A DNA stretch of 6,199 nucleotides from Victivallaceae bacterium (GTDB lineage Bacteria > Verrucomicrobiota > Lentisphaeria > Victivallales > Victivallaceae): NCBI GenBank assembly GCA_028717165.1, contig JAQUOK010000207.1:1-6199 (forward strand), given 5' to 3'. A program made the translations under genes and the position numbers. Within the stretch, counting starts at the first letter, position 1, and every line of letters starts with the position of its first letter. A model generated the notes under the pieces. It worked only from the letters and a program-made list of their open reading frames with translations, did no database searches and had not been told where the DNA came from. Shown piece by piece: positions 5,891-6,199 of the stretch.

Positions 5891-6199
5891 GGGAGGTCTG
5901 TGACTCCGTATAATTCAGTGTTAAGTTTGGGCGCCGTATATCTACGTGAAATACTCAATGTAGTCATTTAAAAGTTTATTTCAAGTCAAATACAGGAAAT
6001 GACGACGATTAAAACAGTCCGACTTTTGTTATTTTCGTCCAACAATTCCGAGGGAATGAGATGAAAGGTTTTTAAATGGACTTCAACTGAATTCACGCAG
6101 CCTGAATCTGAGATTTGAATATCCTGGCGAAAAGTTCTACTCTTATTTGTCGTGCGACTGATTATTCTTCCGCTGGCCGGCAAATATCTATTTTTTGCT
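5891..6199. other. Upstream region of cysK without a recognised gene
   Basis: AT-rich DNA upstream of cysK to the right edge. The short - strand frame 5986-6183 (65 codons) has no recognisable motif and no clear ribosome binding site. A 21-codon + strand frame at 5999-6064 is too short to support, although GGA lies just before its ATG. No known riboswitch or T-box pattern was recognised by eye. The stretch probably holds the cysK promoter and leader. Confidence 0.5.
5957..5984 (-). promoter_or_regulatory. Weak candidate promoter of cysK
   Basis: On the - strand, TTGAAA (5984-5979) and TACATT (5962-5957, 4 of 6 to the -10 consensus) are 16 bp apart, which would give a leader of roughly 60 nt before the ATG at 5890. 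Other AT-rich hexamers nearby could serve equally well, so this is only a suggestion. Confidence 0.2.

Noticed and set aside
5986..6183. 65-codon - strand frame upstream of cysK
   Set aside because: No motif, no clear ribosome binding site, and low-complexity AT-rich context; coding status cannot be supported.

Overview
The window is an ordinary bacterial chromosomal segment carrying five protein genes and a gene-free stretch of about 1 kb with palindromic repeats. On the + strand are the 3' part of proS (prolyl-tRNA synthetase, cut by the left edge), then nifU (Fe-S scaffold) and nifS (cysteine desulfurase). On the - strand are cysK (cysteine synthase) and a GNAT-family N-acetyltransferase. 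All five were recognised from motifs read in the sequence; no database search was possible.

The gaps proS-nifU (30 bp) and nifU-nifS (14 bp) are short and hold ribosome binding sites but no visible terminator, so these three are probably cotranscribed. nifS and the acetyltransferase gene converge on positions 3214-4247. That interval holds a 143-bp MITE-like palindrome with a possible target-site duplication (3302-3457), a 64-bp branched REP-like palindrome (3582-3645), several smaller hairpins, and no convincing gene. Right of it, cysK and the acetyltransferase gene both read leftwards, separated by 200 bp that contains a plausible promoter for the latter.

The genes fit one sulfur route. 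CysK would make cysteine from O-acetylserine and sulfide, NifS would take sulfur from cysteine, and NifU would assemble [Fe-S] clusters and pass them on. No nitrogenase structural genes are visible, so NifU/NifS here may serve general Fe-S assembly, as is known for epsilon-proteobacteria such as Helicobacter.

The organism is a bacterium, shown by the bacterial-type ProS with an internal editing domain, the Shine-Dalgarno sites and the operon layout. Base composition is intermediate, with AT-richer intergenic DNA. The NifU/NifS pair, GGGAC-rich intergenic repeats and sulfide-based cysteine synthesis would suit an anaerobe, possibly of the Planctomycetota-Verrucomicrobiota-Lentisphaerota group, but that placement is a weak guess. 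I found no convincing new protein system; the two palindromic elements are the parts most worth a second look.
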